Source of the DNA: Selaginella moellendorffii
Taxonomy: Eukaryota; Streptophyta; Lycopodiopsida; Selaginellales; Selaginellaceae
Reading direction: 5' to 3'
NCBI RefSeq assembly: GCF_000143415.4
Contig: NW_003314272.1
Coordinates: 2,691,728-2,755,727 of the forward strand
DNA: 64,000 nt
In this document: in pieces, positions 1 through 12,613 of the stretch
Numbering within the stretch: the stretch's first letter is position 1
Layout: every line of letters begins with the position of its first letter
Notes under the pieces: model-generated
Databases searched by the model: none
Seen by the model: only the letters and a program-made list of their open reading frames with translations
Told to the model about the DNA's origin: nothing
Position numbers and translations under genes: made by a program

Positions 1-108
1 GTCAGGAATAGGGAAGTGTCTCGAGAATCAGGAATGTGGTCTGCAGGTCAGGAATCTGGCGAGAGTCAGGAATGTGGCAAGAATTGGAGGATTCGGGGAT
101 TCCTGACA
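1..108 (-). mobile_element. 5' end of an LTR retrotransposon, cut by the window edge
   Basis: The reverse complement of this stretch matches the start of the LTR at 62019 almost base for base. It shares the terminal TGTCAGGAAT and the repeated CATTCCTGACTCTCG-type units, and differs by a short insertion after the first 14 bases and a few substitutions. The element therefore begins at 108 and runs leftward out of the window, opposite in orientation to the copy at 62 kb. No target-site duplication can be tested because the other end is missing. Confidence 0.8.
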
Positions 109-1133
109 CTAGCCCATTAGCTAAACAATTTTAATTGCCTTTCATCTTTCCAACAAGAGAGGCTAAAGTTGTTAGTAACTAAATAGAATTACTCGAGAGA
201 TGGTGCATTAGGTTTATATATAGAAGGAAAGGGCATATAAACAAGAGTGCACATACTTTTCTAATTAATTAATGGTTTTGGGATACTTGAGATTAAGTGT
301 TTGAATAGTACTATATAAGTTAAAAGGGATAATCAAATATACAAAAATCACAATATTAGAAGCTTAACTTTATAATTTAATTCTATAATTCAATGCATAC
401 ACTTCTTTAGATAATGCTTGAATGATTTATTTGATTTGGTCACTCTTAACACTTATGTGTAATATATTATTCTTCTACTTTCTTAGATACTGGTGCTAAT
501 TTGAAAAATAGCAATAATCTATTTGATTTACTTGCTTAATATATATATAAAAATTAGAATAATAAATTAATGTATTGATTATATCATAAAAAATTTAATT
601 GTTAATTTGATTTACTAGCTCCCAATATTTATGCCTAATAAAAATATTAAGATATCATCTACTTTGTTAGATAGTGTTGTCAGGAAAGCTCATTGCATAA
701 TATAACATGTTCATTTTGTTGATTGTATGACAGGGAATAAAAAATGTTTTAATGCTCTTGGGATGTATTAATTTTAGAAATTGAATTATATCTTATTTCT
801 TTGTAACTATATTTTAAGGAATTTTTGAAAATGCATCAATTTGAATCGATAATTTCTTACAGTTTTTCTAGGCATGAAAAACCCCTTTGTTGATCAACAT
901 ACCACAAACATTAGTATAACAATATAGAGAATGCACATCGAGGTGATCTACAAGTGGAGGAAACATTAAAAATCTTATCTAAGCACAATAGCCACAAGTT
1001 TACAACCAGGCTACTTGGGTTGCCACTACCTAGCAATTTGGATAGTGGAGGGAAAACTAAAATCTTTATCTAAGACATACAGAACCCAGTCTTGGGAACT
1101 GATTATCTTCAAAACGATTAGGGTTTCCGGTTT
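109..1133. other. AT-rich intergenic stretch
   Basis: I see no gene here. The sequence is strongly AT-rich, lacks long open frames, and resembles in composition the 54.8-58.3 kb desert, so it is probably decayed repeat sequence next to the LTR fragment. The last 20 bases contain TTAGGGTTT, a telo-box-like motif common just upstream of plant housekeeping genes, close to the F-box gene start. Confidence 0.5.
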
Positions 1134-2004
1134 ATGGATAGAGAAGAGCTGCCGCGTGAGATCCTGGTGCACATCCTCCGTCGCCTTGGATTCGAGGACA
1201 GGTATGCGGCTGCGACGCTCGTATGCAAAGCCTGGCGCGATGCCGTCACAGATCCCGCCTGCTGGGATGTCGCAAGTGTGGAGGAATGCTTTGAGAGGAG
1301 GCTCGAGGTTGTGCTCTGGTCCACTGACGAATTCGAGGAGAGGATCGACGCCATGGTGAAAAATGTGGTGGATTGGAGCCGGGGAGGCCTCCGCGAGCTC
1401 CACGCCCGCCACTGCTCCAATGCGGCCCTCGTCTACGTTGCCTCGAAGTAATTGCTCTCCTATTTTCGCTGGACTTGATTGATTCGTTTCGAATTCCAGA
1501 TGTCCGCGCCTCCAATCGCTCTCGATGAGAGACAGCCCCAACCTCACCGACGTCGCAGGCGCTGCCATCGCCGCAGCGTGCCCGGAGCTCCGGGAACTGG
1601 ATCTCTCCAACACCAAGTGCATCTCGCTCGAATGCTTCAAGCCCTGCAAATCCCTGGTAAGTCTCAAGATGAATTCCCCCGATCGTCGCCGTCTTGTTCC
1701 CCTAGGATACCGCGCATTGCAGGGCGCGGCATTCGCAAGTGCGATGCCGGGGCTGGAAGTTCTGGAATTCAGGAATGGTGCTCTCTCGGATGCGGACCTC
1801 CAATCGATCTTAGACGGCTGCTCCAAGATCCGCCACTTAGATTTGCGTGGCTGCCAGGGGCTGTCCAACGCGGCGGTGGAAGCGGCGAGCTCGATCGTCC
1901 CTTGCTTCCTCAAGCCTCTCCCGCGCTTGGACGAGCCAGAATTCCCTCGCTATGGGCACTGGCAGCTCTACAGCGAGAGATTCCAGCCCGAATTCCAGTT
2001 CTAG
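1134..2004 (+). CDS. F-box/LRR protein (SKIP19/FBW2-like)
   Basis: Two exons, 1134-1447 and 1500-2004, give 272 residues. The start has a classic F-box: residues 4-50 with LPREILVHILRRL, then CKAWRDAV and PACWDV. After the 52-bp intron follow leucine-rich repeats with CPRLQSLSMRDSPNLTD, CPELRELDLSNTKCIS, MPGLEVLEFRNGALSD and CSKIRHLDLRGCQGLSN (about residues 105-235). Proteins of this layout are substrate adaptors of SCF (SKP1-cullin-F-box) ubiquitin ligases; the F-box binds SKP1 and the LRRs bind the target. The splice is supported because it joins the repeat CPRLQSLS across the junction. A possible extra donor at about 1657 (GGTAAG) is ignored because the frame reads through with good LRR sequence. 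The target is not predictable. Confidence 0.8.
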
Positions 2005-2530
2005 CACAGTCTCGAATCATCGATTCCTCGCTCGGGCGAAGGATAGAGAAATTGGAAATAATTCAATCCGCTTGCCAGGAGCCCTAGCCGGTTTTACTTG
2101 GATTTTTAAAAAAAGAGCGATGGTGCGAATATTCCCTCAGATTCTATTAGGGCGGGGCTTTGGGCCAGTGGCCGAATTTCGCCGCAACGCGGTCGTACGT
2201 ACGGCAACCGATCTACAAGAGAGAGAGGGAGCCCTTGTAGGAAGGAATTCTCTCTTTGCTGTTTCTCTCCATTACTTCGTGCTCACTCCTTTTCTTCGTC
2301 TCCCTCGTTTCTCCTCTTTCCCGGCGCAAATCGGCCGCGTTTCCAATCGGCCCAGGAAGATCGGCCGCGCGCCCAATCCGCGTGCCCGATTTGTCCCCGA
2401 GAGTGGTGTTCGAGACGCGCAGCGAGAAGAGAAGAAAAAAAAATCGCGAGAGGAGGAATTGGGAGTGAGAAATCCGAGAGGGAGGAGCATGCTCTTTTGT
2501 GGTGTGGAGTTTTGCTGTGGATTTTCCTGA
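2005..2530. other. Intergenic: F-box 3' flank and DUF1639 5' leader
   Basis: No gene is recognised. The right part is CT-rich and then purine-rich (GAAGAAAAAAAAATCG near 2430), as expected for a 5' untranslated leader of the next gene. A short TACGTACGGC stretch near 2195 is the only other notable motif. Confidence 0.4.
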
Positions 2531-4735
2531 ATGGGAGAGAATGGGAAGCGGTTATCCGGTGCTAGCAGCAGAGTGGGAGGGAGCGGCGGTGGCGCTACTG
2601 CCAACGCCGCCAGCAACGCCACCACCATCACCACCACCAGCGGCGCCAGCATGTTCGAGGGCCGCCCTGTTCTCAACACTCTGGGCGGCCGATTCAAGAG
2701 CGGGTCGCCCACCCGGCCATCGCCAGTAGCGGCGGTAGCGGCGGCGGCAAAAGGCGGCAGCAATCACGAAGATCTTGGCTCCAGCCACCCCCATCCGCAT
2801 CAATCTCCCTCGCCCTCTTCGCACCACCTCCTCCATCTCCCCCCTCCCTCCTCGAAAGCGGCGGCGGCGGAGGAGAGGAGCGCCACGGCGGCGATGACGA
2901 CGATAGGAGGAGCTTCCACGGCGGCGGCGATGGCCTCGTCCCCCAGCCCGGCGGCGGCGATGGCGTCGAGCGGCGCGGCGGAGCGGAGCAACGGGGAGGC
3001 GAATGCTCTGGAATCCGGCGTTGGGCACAAGCGCAAGAGCCCCGACGAGCCCAGCGGGCTTCTCCAGTGGGGGCAGCGGCGGAGGCAGCGGAATGGGCGT
3101 GTCGTGGAAGCGACCAAGGGAGGAGGAGGAGGCGGCGCTGCCGTGGTGCCGCAGCACCACCACAGCTCCGCCAACAACACCGCCACCAATCACCACCACC
3201 ACCACCAACACCACCACGAGGAGTCGTCAAAGAAGATGGCGATCCGCGCGGATCGGAGGGTTGTGCGCGCGGAGAAGCAGCAGCAGCACGGATCCAGCGC
3301 GGTAGCGATGGCGGCGGCGCCCGCGGCCATCCCCACCGCCGCCGTCACCACCACCGCCACCACCACCGCCGCCGCCCGGCAGCCCGCGGCGCATTCCTCC
3401 AGATCGTCGTGCATGGCGCCACTCGAAGGAAACTCCATCAAGAGGTGAGTGAGTCAAGAGAGTGTGATCCACCGCGATCGATCGATCTAGAGGGAGGATC
3501 TCGCCCCCCGCCCGATCGATCGAACCGATCGGTCGGATTGACTGATTGGTGTTCTTGCTTTTCTTTCTTGGCATTTCTTCCAATTTTTCCTCTTTTTTTT
3601 GGTTTTTTTTTTCCTGCGTGTCTTGGTGTTAATAGTTCTTGCTTGGATTGGATCTTTAAGGTTTTAGCTGGATATACATCGTCTCTTTGGGTTTCAATTT
3701 TTTTGTTACCTGATTTTTTTTTTATCACTCCCACTTTCTCTCTCCTCCTCCCCCTTTGTGTGCTTGCTCTTCCTCGTTGGGTCTTGTTTGGCAAAAATTC
3801 GTGATGATAACGGCTTTTGGCGTGTTGCTTGGCAGGAACAACGGCGATGCCTGCAATGCCGCGGCGGCGGTGGCGAATGGCGGGGGCAGCAGCAGCGCCA
3901 GCGACGAGCAGCAGCAGCACCACCAGAATCACGCCCACCACCAGCAGCAATCGCCCCAAGATCAGGCCCAGCCCGCCGCCCAAATCCACCCCCACAAGCA
4001 CCACCACCAACACCAGCAGCAGCAGCAGCAGCACCATCACAACCACCACGGCGCCGCCGCCAACAACAGTAGCAGCCGGGGGGATCGGCCATCCTCGTCC
4101 CCGGCTGGGGAGTGTGGCGGCGGAAGTGGCGGCGGCGATGACGATCCGGGGCAGGCCCAAGATCAGTCGGCGGAGGCGGCGGCGGTAGCGGCGGTAGATC
4201 CAAAGGGGTGTGCTGGTGGTGCTTCCTCCGCCCAGGAGAAGGTTAACATGGAGCTGTTCGAGTGGCCCAAGTTCTTAATCTCCTTGTCCCGCAAGGAGAA
4301 GGAGGACGATTTCCTGGCGATCAAGGGATCCAAGCTGCCGCAGCGGCCCAAGCGGCGGACCAAGCATGTCGAGAAGACATTGCACGTAAGTTCTTCGTGT
4401 TCTTGGCTTGCAAAGTTTTTTTTTTATTTTTTTTTTAATGTTCTTGAGCTAACTCTTTTCGTTTCGTTGCAGTATTGTAGCCCTGGAATGTGGCTCTGTG
4501 ACTTGACGCGAGAGCGATACGAAGTGAGAGAGAAGAAATCGATGAAGAAGGTAAGCGAGCGTTTTCTTTTCTTTTCTTTTCTTGTTTGGTTTGCTCCATT
4601 CGATCGTTGATCGATGGCTTGATCGATGCGTTGATCGATGTTTTGAACGATGGCTCACGCAAGATCGTGTTTGCTGTGCGTCAGAAACCGCGGGGATTGA
4701 AAGCTATGGGGAGTGTGGACAGTGAGTCGGATTGA
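2531..4735 (+). CDS. DUF1639 family protein with long low-complexity N-terminus
   Basis: Four exons (2531-3444, 3836-4385, 4473-4550, 4685-4735) encode 530 residues. The recognisable part is the C-terminal DUF1639 region, spread over the last three exons: FEWPKFLISLSRKEKEDDF, LPQRPKRRTKHVEKTL, then MWLCDLTRERYEVREKKS and PRGLKAMGSVDSESD. This is a plant-specific family of unknown function. The first about 400 residues are runs of Ala, Gly, Ser, Thr, Gln and His, with several tracts of five or more His and Gln coded by CAC/CAG repeats; such a tail is probably disordered. Two short basic stretches (HKRKSPDE, QRRRQRNGR) could act as nuclear signals, which is inference. The exact first ATG is not certain, because the low-complexity region offers little to test it. 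Confidence 0.75.
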
Positions 4736-5626
4736 GGAGCGACGATGCCAAGGTTTTTTGGGATCGATCACGCACAGTTCCATATCCAGCGCTGGGAGAT
4801 TATAACAATCGCCATTCATCGCCATCCAGATCCACCACCATCACAAGTTCTAAAATGGAAGCTTTGGAAGAGCAAGCAGCCGCAGCATTTGTAGAGAATC
4901 AATCTTTCACACTTTTTTTTTCTACTCGAAGGCTCTCTGGCGAGCTCTCTCATATGTGTCTTTTTTTGTAGAAGAAAAACACACACATACACACACCCAT
5001 CGATCAGTTCGTCAAATCCTTGTACATGATGATGAACACCACCCACCAAGAACAAAGAGAAAAACAAATTTTTTATTGGCTTGGACCGATCGATAGATGG
5101 ATTGATGGATAGAATGTTAGTAGCCTAATGCGTCCTGCAACGCGGTGGGAGGGAGCGACAAGTTTTGGTCTCCTTTTTTCCTCCTTCCTCCTTTTTTCCT
5201 TCTTCCTTGTTCTTCCTTTGTTTGATTCGATTCGAATAAACACGCGATAAAAAGTGATTTATTGCATCCTAAGCATGACAATAATATAGGGCAGTGGTGT
5301 GTTTGCCGGAATTGCGAGGCGGAGGGAGTGGTGTGTGACAAGACGAGGGCGGCGCGGCACTGCCTCGATCGAGCGCCCCGGGATTCCCATGGATCGATCC
5401 ACGCCGAGGTGAGCGATCGATCGAGAAAGAGCTTCTTCTTCCTCTCCTTTGGTTTTGTCCTTGTTGGTTGGGGTTAGGGTTTGAATTTGTGTGATGTGTG
5501 TGCTTCGCGCAGTGCGGAGGAGGAGGCGGCTGGCGCAGCGTAGCAGCAGCAGTAGCGGCGGCGGCGGCGGCAGTGTGACGAGAAGGATCGCCACAACGGC
5601 GCGGCACGAGAGATCGGGATTTTTTT
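4736..5626. other. Intergenic: 3' flank of DUF1639 gene and UPL3 leader
   Basis: No gene is recognised. The stretch holds a short ACAC/ATAC microsatellite at about 4978-4997, CCTTCC-rich pyrimidine tracts at about 5170-5220, and several ATCGATCGATC motifs. The pieces around 5474-5626 probably belong to the UPL3 5' untranslated region. Confidence 0.4.
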
Positions 5627-8600
5627 ATGGAAACGCGCAGCCGTAAGCGGGCCGAGGCCACTGGGAGGCGGCCACCACCTGCGCAATCGTCTTCGCGAGC
5701 TTCCAAGCGAGTGCGCGTCGGCGCCTCTAGTTCTAGTTCCGGCGCGGCAGCAGCGGCGGCGGCGGCGCCACCAGCACCAGCGCCAGTAGCAGCAGCGGCG
5801 GCGGGAGCTTCCAGCAGCCGATCCAGGCCATCGACTCGGAGGAACACTGCGTCTCAAGCGGGGACCTCTGTAAGTAACAGTGTAGCAGCAGCAGCTCAGG
5901 GTAGTGGTAGCATGGATTTGACTCCACCCGAGTCGGGGGGGTCGCGGAGGGATAGGAGGGACAAGGATAAGGCGAGCAAGCGCGAGCATGACAAGGACGA
6001 CGATCGAGGGTCGGAGAAGGTGTTGCGAGGCTCCGGCGAGAAGGATGACAAGGGGAAGGAGAAAGAGGCGTGTAGGAACAGGGATGCCAGGGACCGGGCC
6101 GCCGGAGCTTCCGTCGAGGCCGACGACGACGATGGTGGCGATGGCGTGAGCACCTTGCAGCAGAACTTGGCGTCGGCTAGCAGCGCCTTGCATGGTTTGC
6201 TCCGGAAGCTGGGCGCTGGATTGGATGAGTTTTTGCCATCGTCGACCCCGGCTCATCAGAGCAGCCGGTTGAAGCGGATTCTTTCCGGGTTGAAGGCCGA
6301 GGGGGAGGAGGGGCGGCAGTTGGAGGCGTTGTCTCAGCTGTGCGAGCTGCTCTCCATCGGCACGGAGGAGTCTTTGAGTAGCTTCTCGGTGGACTCGTTC
6401 GTGCCGGTGCTCGTCAGCCTCTTGAACCACGAGTACAATCCGGATGTGATGCTGCTGGCAGCCAGGGCGCTTACACACCTCTGTGACGTGCTCCCCTCGT
6501 CCTGCGCTGCCGTGGTTCACTACGGGGCGGTTCCTTGCTTTTGTGCACGGCTTCTCTCAATTGAGTATATCGATCTTGCGGAACAGGTAACCTTTCTATA
6601 CTTTGTGTTTTTCTCTCTCCGGTACTTACACTTTGCGATCACCAGTCTTTACAAGCTTTAGAGAAAATATCCCATGAACACCCGGCAGCGTGCCTACGAG
6701 CGGGAGCTTTGGTTGCTGTCCTCTCGTATTTGGACTTCTTCTCCACCGGGGTCCAGGTAGGACAATTTTTGCAGGTTTTAGAAATTCGCTGATGTCTGTT
6801 TTGTCAGAGGGTTGCTGTTTCCACGGCCGCTAATATATGCAGGCAGCTTCCATCTGATGGTGTGAATTTTGTTATGGAGTCCGTTCCTATACTGACCAAC
6901 TTATTACAATACCAGGATCCTAAAGTATGTCGTCGATGCTTTTCGTATTAGTACTCTACTTACCGTTGCTTTATCTAGGTGGTGGATCATGCTTCTCTGT
7001 GTCTCACACGGATTGCAGACTCGTTTGCAAATTCATCGGAGAAAATAGACGTGCTTTGCTCCCATGGGCTAATTCCGTTGGCTGCACGACTCGTCTCTGT
7101 TGGCAACCCAAACGGCGCCATGGTTCCTCAAACTTCGTTGAGTGCTTCGACATACACGGTAAATGGACATATTTTGCAAAAGTCTGATAACGCTAACGCT
7201 AATGTATCAGGGTTTGATTCGTCTCCTTTCTAGCTGTGCGAGTGGATCTGCTTCGGCGTCTGAAAGTCTGCTATTACTGAATATAAGCTCCATACTTAAA
7301 GATATTCTAACTGGAGCTGGCTTAACATCAACTACGTCCGTTGCTCCTTCTATCAGCAGGCTTCCTGAACAGGTAAATTGTCTACAACCAGAAGCTACGC
7401 GCTAACTCTGTCTTTCAGCTCTTCGAGATTGTGAACCTTGTAAACGAGCTTTTACCACCTGTTCCTGATGTCGGTGCCGCGCCATTGCCAAATGGAGTGG
7501 ACAGCACGTCGTCCTCTAAGGTGACCCAAGCATCGCCTCGGATACAGCTCCTGCAAGATCGTCCGGAACTGTTGCTGGGATTTGGAGCTGATCTTTTTCC
7601 AGTGCTGGTTCAGGTTAGTTGTGTCATGAAATTTCTTTCTTTTCGGTTTTCCGTTTTGTAACATAAAAAATTGCAGGTTTATGGGTCTAGTGTAACTTCT
7701 TCGGTGCGACACAAGTGTTTAGCTGCCATTCATAAGCTTCTTTATTTCAGTACACCAGAAATGCTACATTCTCTCTCCAAAGACACAAACATATCTAGGT
7801 GCGTGCTCTAGACAATCCGGTATTGTGTACTAACTATTTCTTTATCAGCTTTCTAGCCGGGGTTCTAGCTTCGAAGGATCCTTCCGTATTACTCACTGCT
7901 CTTCACATCACCGAGTTGCTGATGCAAAAGCTACCAGGAGTTTTTGCGAAGACCTTCGTGAAGGAGGGTGTCGTGCATGCTATTGATACCTTGATTGCAT
8001 GCGAGCAACAACTGGGAAAGACTTCGGATTCTCAGAAGACCCGTCGTGCTACGTCTGGTCGACGTCGCTCTGGGAGCACGAGTGACGTTCATCCAGATGA
8101 TCCAGGTGGTTCCAGCAGTGCTCCAGTTGGCTCGCCACCAAATGCCGATTCTCCTCTGCATACAGCACGTCTTGGACTGCTTTCAACTGCGGTCGCAAAA
8201 GCCAAGTTTTTGAGGGGGGCTCACTTTTGCAACGGAATTACAGATGGCGGGGCAACGGAAAGTCTATGCAGGCTTAAATCTCTTTGCTCCAAGCTGACTG
8301 CAGACTGTACTCCGGAAGTGAAGGGGAAAGGGAAAGGGAAAGCCAAAGCTTGTGGTTCAACGACCTCTTTATCTGAGGAACAGTTACTGGCTGCTATATC
8401 TGGAGTGTTCGGGGAACTCGAAAACGGGGAAGGCGTTTCTACATTTGAGTTTGTCAACAGTGGCATTGTGAGTGCGCTGCTGAACTATCTGTCTTGCGGT
8501 TCCGTGGATGGCAGATCGAGGCAGCAGGCTCTGAACAGGCTAAAAAACTTCCTTGCTGTGGCCCTTTCATCCGACATTAGAGAAGCGCCTTTGACGGTTT

Positions 8601-11600
8601 TGGTGCGGAAACTACAAAACGCGCTTGGCTCCTTGGAAAGATTTCCTGTTATTTTGAGCCATGGTCCTCGTGCAACTGGAAGTACTGCAAGTATTGCTGC
8701 CGGCCTCAGTGCGTTAACTCAACCGTTCAAACTGCGACTTTGCAGAGCATCCGGTGAGAAGGTTCTTCGTGACTACTCCACGAACGTGGTCCTTATTGAA
8801 CCTTTGGCTACTTTGGCTGCCATTGAAGACTTCTTATGGTCTCGAGTTAAAAGACACGACAGTTCTCCCTCGTCGACGGTTGCAGCATCTTCCGACTGTG
8901 TTTCTTCTCCACCTGCGTCAACTACTCCTACGGCCTCAACATCGACTCCATCAAGGCCTTCTACAAGATCACGTACAGCTGCCGCTGGCAGTGGCGATGC
9001 AACGCCGTCTAAAGGCAAGGGAAAGGCTAAAACTTTTGAAGCTCGAGCAACTACTGAAAGTCGGGGTCCTGAAACTCGTAATGCGGCTGCTAGAAGGAGA
9101 GCTGCTGCTGCGGCAGCTTCGGCAGCTGTTACAAAACAACGGGCACCCATTGACAGCGAGGTAAGTCTCTTTTTTCGTGTTTTCCCCTGTTGACACGATT
9201 TTATGTTCCAGGATGACGATGCAGACGCATCTCCTGTTGAAGTTGAGGACGCCGTAGCAATGGACGAGGATGATGTCTCTGAGGACGAAGAGGAAGTAAG
9301 TTTCTACAGCTTGCTAGATATATTTTTCAAATCTTGCTTATATGATTTTTTTGTGTGCAGCTTTTCGGTGAAGAGCCAGCTGAAGTTTGCGTCGGTGATC
9401 GTGTGCATGATGTGCAACTGGGAGATTCTGCGGATGCAGGGGCTGTTGCGACTAGTGCCACCACGAGCGAGACTCCATCTTCTTTCGGCACAGGTGCTGC
9501 AGGTTCAAGTACGCCGGTCTTAATAGGAACAGGGGCAAGTGGATCAAGAGCGACCGCTGCTGTTGGAAAGGGTGCTCTTTCGTTTGCTGCGGCTGCAATG
9601 GCTGGCGCAAATGCTTCAAAAAACAGCAAAGATCGCAAGTCTCTCGCAGCTGTCGCTTCCGCTAACGTGCCTCCGAAGCTGTCTTTCTATCTGGGTGGTA
9701 AACTGCTCAACAGGTCCTTGACTATTTTCCAGGCAATCCAAAGACAAACAGCCATGGACGAAGATGACGACGAACGATATGCAGCACCAGATCATCCGTT
9801 AGGCCACGGCCGCAGGTTGTGGGACGAGGTTTACACGATAACTTATCAGAGAGCTGATCCGACTGAAAAGACTTCTCCAGGAGGGGCTAGTAGCACTAAG
9901 TCTGGGGTGGCCGGTTCCAGTAGTCAGGGGTTAGACGGGTTGCAGCAAGCATCACTTTTGGACGCTATATTGCAAGGAGAACTGCCTTGTGACTTAGATA
10001 AGTCGAGCTCGACGTACAACATCCTACTGCTGCTCCGGGTGTTGGAAGGTTTGAACAGACTGGCTCCTCGCTTACGTGCTCAAGGGGTGATAGACGCCTT
10101 TGCCGAAGGCAAAGTATCAAGTCTCAGCCTCAGTGAGGCATCAACGGGAGGAGCGTCTGTTCTACAGGAAGAGTTCCTTAGCAGCAAACTAACTCCCAAG
10201 CTGGCGCGTCAGATGCAAGACGCCCTGGCCCTCTGCAGCGGCGGCTTGCCGGCGTGGTGCCACCAGCTGACTAAAGCGTGTCCGTTTCTCTTCCCGTTCG
10301 AGACGAGGAGGCAGTACTTCCATTCGACTGCGTTTGGCCTTTCTCGTGCTCTCCAGCGGTTGCAGCAGCAGCAGAGTGCAGACGGGACATCTTCTGCAAA
10401 CGAACGTGAGCTTCGAGTTGGCAGGCTACAACGTCAGAAAGTTCGCGTTTCCAGGACGCGGATTCTCGACTCGGCTGCGAAGGTTATGGAGCTTTACTCC
10501 GGTCACAAGGCTGTTTTGGAAGTGGAGTACTTCGGGGAGGTTGGCACAGGTCTGGGGCCTACGCTGGAGTTTTACACGCTGGTTAGCCGTGAACTTCAGA
10601 AGAACTCTTTGGATCTGTGGCGTACGGAATCTCGTCCGGGCTCGCCTCAGCAAGCAGACACTGAGATGCCTGACATCAACGAGGATGTGTTGGACGAACC
10701 GTCAGAGAATCAGGCGAGTGTTCAGCCAGTGGAGCAGAACATCGATTACGTGACCGCTCCGCATGGCTTGTTTCCACGGCCGTGGCACCCCGCGTCGACT
10801 GACGCCAGATACATGAAAACAGTGGAACACTTCCGATTGCTTGGGAGAGTCATGGCCAAAGCTTTACAGGATGGACGTCTGTTGGATCTTCCCTTCTCCA
10901 TCCCCTTTTACAAGCTTGTTCTTGGACAGGTACTTACTCGCTACTCTTTAGTGTCTGCTACTTAACATTGTTTTCGGATTGACAGGAACTGGACCTTTAC
11001 GATGTTAAGGCCATTGACCCAGAACTCGGGTCAACATTGGACGAGTTGCAAGGTCTGGTCCGCCGTAAGCAATATCTGGAGGGCGTTTGCCATCAGATGT
11101 CGGATGGACTGAGATTCCGTGGTTCGAGGATTGAAGACCTTTGCCTCGACTTCACGCTTCCGGGATATCCAGAGTTCCACCTGAAAGAAGGTGGAAACGA
11201 GATCATGGTATGGTGATAGATACTTTATACGCGAATGAACTAATCTGTGTGATCAGGTGACTCTGGACAACCTCGAGGAATATGTAGCATTAGTTGTGGA
11301 TGCAACGGTGAAGATGGGTATTTCCGCACAGATGGAAGCATTACGATCAGGATTTAGTCAGGTAAGCAGAGAAGTTCGCCAGGCTTCCTTATTAATGTTC
11401 TGTTCATCTGCAGGTGTTTCAGTTAAGCTCATTGCAGATCTTCACTGAGCAGGAACTCGATAATTTACTCTGTGGACGGCGAGAACTGTGGACGGTGCGT
11501 TTTTTTTTCTTTCTTTTTCTCGGTCATAGTATTGATGGGCCTGTCTTTGTTAACAGCCGGAAACTCTGGTGGATCATATCAAGTTTGATCACGGCTATAC

Positions 11601-12149
11601 TTCAGCCAGTCCACCTGTTCGTCATGTAAGAGGATTCTATATACGTCTCGGTGATTTTTAACTCATGTTCTTTTCAGCTATTGGAGATAATGGGCGAGTT
11701 CACTGCTGAAGAGCAGCGGGACTTCTTGAGATTTGCCACAGGAGCTCCACGTCTCCCACCCGGGGGTCTAGCTGCCTTGAATCCCAAGCTTACGATCGTG
11801 CGTAAGGTGAGCAAGAGATTGACACCATTTCGTTCATCCATTAACACTTCTTTTTCTTTTCCAGCATCCAACAGGTGGCAATGGATCCTCCGTGGTGTTG
11901 GGATCAACTCCGCCAGGTGCCGCGTCTGCCATGGGGACAACTCTTGCGGACGGGGACCTCCCAAGTGTGATGACATGTGCCAACTATCTCAAGCTGCCGC
12001 CTTATTCCTCCAGGGTATGTTTTCCTCGCGAAGAACACTTTCTCCTGAAGAAAAGCTCTGAAAAAAACCACTCTTTTTTGCAGGAGGTGATGCGAGAAAG
12101 GTTGATGTATGCCATCTCCGAAGGACAAGGATCGTTTGATCTCTCCTAG
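5627..12149 (+). CDS. UPL3: HECT-type E3 ubiquitin ligase UPL3/KAKTUS
   Basis: Seventeen exons: 5627-6586, 6646-6756, 6808-6924, 6979-7158, 7211-7372, 7419-7613, 7677-7798, 7849-9160, 9212-9295, 9361-10929, 10986-11207, 11257-11361, 11414-11494, 11557-11625, 11678-11806, 11865-12014 and 12084-12149. They join in frame to 1877 residues, close to Arabidopsis UPL3. After a basic, Ser/Ala-rich N-terminus come armadillo repeats (about 190-650; for example [19 protein letters not shown]). The HECT domain fills the last about 430 residues ([20 protein letters not shown]). The catalytic cysteine is C1844 in [13 protein letters not shown], and the end GQGSFDLS is the usual UPL3/4 tail. It transfers ubiquitin from E2 through a thioester to targets; in Arabidopsis it restrains trichome endoreduplication and acts with the proteasome. 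All motifs are intact. Confidence 0.95.
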
Positions 12150-12613
12150 AGGCACGAAGAGAGAGGAGATGGGGGTCTCTCACAGATGGAGCGCTCTCAA
12201 TAGCTTCTCTCGATCCAAAAGAGAGGTGTCAAAGGCGGGCGTTGTCGTCCCTCCCGGTCGAGCACACACGCATTCTTTTTGGTGAGCACGCTGGAACGAA
12301 GGTCAAGTTCTTACAAATCTTGCGCGGCGGTGGGAGAAGTTTTCAGTGAGTACATATAAGACCTGTAAATTCTCTCAGAATCAAGGTTTTAGTCAACAGA
12401 AGTAAACGAATTGCCCTTAAATAGTCGTCTTTTCAGTCAACGGTTTATTGATAGTGATTAAATTCTTTTTCACGTGACTGTAATGAGCTGGCCAATCCGC
12501 CGCGTGTCATACTCTTGATGGTACACGTGTCACGCGCGGAATATTTTGCCTTTGCCCTCCTCTCACCGCCATAGCCGCGGCGAGGCGAGACGACGAAGCT
12601 GGGGCAATCGACA
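12150..12613. other. Intergenic between UPL3 and TPR-like gene
   Basis: This contains the UPL3 3' flank and the promoter of the next gene. No gene is seen. Two CACGTG palindromes lie in it (listed separately). Confidence 0.4.
12471..12529. promoter_or_regulatory. Pair of G-box (CACGTG) elements
   Basis: CACGTG occurs at 12471-12476 and again at 12524-12529; the second sits in TACACGTGTCACGCG, an ABRE-like context. Both lie 85-145 bp upstream of the TPR-like gene start. G-boxes bind bZIP and bHLH factors and are common in light- or abscisic-acid-responsive promoters. Function here is inference from the motif only. Confidence 0.4.

Noticed and set aside
2552-4203. Long open frames opposite and out of frame to the DUF1639 gene
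   Set aside because: They follow the codon shadow of Ala, Gly, His and Gln runs; only the frame with the conserved RYEVREKKS end makes sense.
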